Part shown: piece after piece, positions 7,249-8,512 of the stretch
Layout: each line of letters starts with the position of its first letter
Numbering within the stretch: the stretch's first letter is position 1
Assembly: GCA_023396045.1 (NCBI GenBank)
Contig: JAEWXD010000012.1
Span: 1 to 8,512, forward strand
Direction: 5' to 3'
Source: Bacillota bacterium
GTDB lineage: Bacteria; Bacillota; Clostridia; Christensenellales; Aristaeellaceae
Length of the DNA stretch: 8,512 nt
Translations under genes and position numbers: made by a program
The notes under the pieces: model-generated
Databases searched by the model: none
Seen by the model: only the letters and a program-made list of their open reading frames with translations
What the model was told of the DNA's origin: nothing

Positions 7249-7274
7249 ATTATTTGTATTTTAGCTATTATATT

Positions 7275-7280
7275 AGGAGG
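7275..7280 (+). promoter_or_regulatory. Ribosome binding site deciding the tuf start
   Basis: AGGAGG lies 10 nt before ATG 7291. An in-frame ATG at 7282 is only 1 nt downstream of it, which is too close. The frame is also open back to TTG 7207, but no ribosome binding site supports that start. Confidence 0.85.
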
Positions 7281-7290
7281 AATGATTCCA

Positions 7291-8505
7291 ATGGCAAAGC
7301 AAAAATTTGAACGTACCAAAACCCACGTAAACATTGGTACAATCGGTCACGTAGACCATGGTAAAACAACATTAACAGCAGCAATTACAATGGTATTAGC
7401 AGCAAGCGGTCAAGCCCAAGCAATGCGTTATGACCAAATTGACAAAGCACCAGAAGAAAAAGCACGTGGAATCACGATTAACACCAGCCACGTAGAATAT
7501 GAAACCAATACCAGACACTATGCACACGTAGACTGCCCAGGCCACGCCGACTATGTTAAAAACATGATCACAGGCGCAGCTCAAATGGACGGTGCTATCT
7601 TAGTAGTATCTGCACCAGACGGCCCAATGCCACAAACAAGAGAACACATCTTGTTGGCTCGCCAAGTAGGTGTACCATACATCGTAGTATTCATGAACAA
7701 AACCGACCAATTGGATGACGAAGAACTCTTAGAATTAGTAGAAATGGAAATCAGAGAATTACTTTCCAGCTACGACTTCCCAGGTGATGACACACCAATC
7801 GTAAAAGGTTCTGCATTAAAAGCATTAGAATACTTAACAAACGGTGGTACAGATCCTAAGAATGCTCCGGAATGCCAATGCATCTACAAACTAATGGATG
7901 AAGTAGACGCATACATTCCAGCACCAGAACGTCCAACCGACCAACCATTCTTAATGCCGGTAGAAGACGTATTCTCTATTACCGGTCGCGGTACAGTAGC
8001 AACAGGTAGAGTAGAACGCGGTGTAATCAAAGTATCTGACAACGTAGAAATCGTTGGTATGACAGAAGCACCAAGAACAGTAGTAGTAACCGGTGTAGAA
8101 ATGTTCCACAAATTATTAGACCAAGCAGAAGCTGGCGATAACATTGGTGCATTATTACGTGGTGTACAAAGAAACGAAATCGAACGTGGTCAAGTATTGG
8201 CAAAACCTGGTACAATCAAACCACACACAGACTTCGTAGGTCAAGTATACGTATTGAAAAAAGAAGAAGGCGGCCGTCACACACCATTCTTTGATGGTTA
8301 CCGTCCACAATTCTATTTCAGAACAACAGACGTAACCGGCAACATCAAATTACCTGGTGATGTAGAAATGGTAATGCCTGGTGACCATATTGACATGGAA
8401 ATCAAACTTATCACACCTATCGCTATTGAACAAGGTTTACGTTTTGCTATCCGTGAAGGTGGCCGTACCGTTGGTTCCGGTGTTGTTTCCAAAATTTTAG
8501 GCTAA
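7291..8505 (+). CDS. tuf: Elongation factor Tu
   Basis: EF-Tu is the cytoplasmic GTPase that delivers aminoacyl-tRNA to the ribosomal A site. The protein is complete, 404 residues, slightly longer than the common 393-400. The start at 7291 gives the standard MAKQKFERTK N-terminus. The G domain shows the P loop GHVDHGKT (19-26) and RGITI with T62 in switch I. It also shows DCPGH (81-85) with catalytic H85, NKTD (136-139) and SAL (174-176). Domains 2 and 3 follow from about residue 215, ending in RFAIREGGRTVGSGVV. The extra length is an insertion at about 181-197 containing C195 and C197, which resembles some clostridial EF-Tus. Codons differ sharply from the glg genes: AAC, GAC, TAC, GTA and CCA are strongly preferred, as expected for very high expression rather than transfer. 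It is divergent from glgB and has its own strong promoter. Confidence 0.99.
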   Translation: MAKQKFERTKTHVNIGTIGHVDHGKTTLTAAITMVLAASGQAQAMRYDQIDKAPEEKARGITINTSHVEYETNTRHYAHVDCPGHADYVKNMITGAAQMDGAILVVSAPDGPMPQTREHILLARQVGVPYIVVFMNKTDQLDDEELLELVEMEIRELLSSYDFPGDDTPIVKGSALKALEYLTNGGTDPKNAPECQCIYKLMDEVDAYIPAPERPTDQPFLMPVEDVFSITGRGTVATGRVERGVIKVSDNVEIVGMTEAPRTVVVTGVEMFHKLLDQAEAGDNIGALLRGVQRNEIERGQVLAKPGTIKPHTDFVGQVYVLKKEEGGRHTPFFDGYRPQFYFRTTDVTGNIKLPGDVEMVMPGDHIDMEIKLITPIAIEQGLRFAIREGGRTVGSGVVSKILG

Positions 8506-8512
8506 TCACCTT

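Noticed and set aside
7236..7262. Intrinsic attenuator in the tuf leader.
   Set aside because: The stem is only 5-6 bp and the following T-rich stretch is interrupted by A and G, so efficient termination is unlikely.
7207..7290. N-terminal extension of EF-Tu by 28 residues from TTG 7207, including a hydrophobic stretch that looks like a membrane anchor.
   Set aside because: No ribosome binding site precedes TTG 7207 or ATG 7225. AGGAGG at 7275-7280 points to ATG 7291, which gives the standard EF-Tu N-terminus. The open frame is chance in the leader.

Overview
The window is a low-GC bacterial chromosome segment, most likely from a Clostridia-like member of the Bacillota (Firmicutes). Three things suggest this. 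The DNA is strongly AT-rich. The glycogen genes include glgD beside glgC, a pairing typical of Bacillota. The EF-Tu carries a Cys-containing insertion in its G domain like those I recall from Ruminococcaceae/Oscillospiraceae proteins. I cannot name a genus from the sequence alone.

Layout, left to right. Positions 1-1111 hold two minus-strand genes for membrane proteins of unassigned function. The first transcribed (416-1099) is a two-helix protein resembling DUF3592. The second begins with TTG at 401 and runs off the left edge. They have their own extended -10 promoter and lie just beyond a strong hairpin terminator (1146-1175). That terminator closes a compact minus-strand glycogen operon, transcribed glgB-glgC-glgD-glgA (6904 down to 1182). 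A 386-base AT-rich divergent region (6905-7290) holds an extended -10 promoter for glgB on the minus strand. On the plus strand it holds a near-consensus promoter, and a hairpin-containing leader of about 125 nt, for tuf (7291-8505). The tuf gene is complete and ends 7 bases before the window edge.

How the genes work together. GlgC, probably with its catalytically degenerate paralogue GlgD, makes ADP-glucose. GlgA polymerises it into alpha-1,4-glucan, and GlgB adds the alpha-1,6 branches. No glycogen phosphorylase or debranching gene is visible. EF-Tu is the translation elongation factor and is functionally unrelated; its link to glg is the shared divergent promoter region. Most of the window is ordinary metabolism and translation. 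The least explained parts are the two membrane proteins and the structured tuf leader. I see no mobile element, CRISPR array, tRNA or rRNA.
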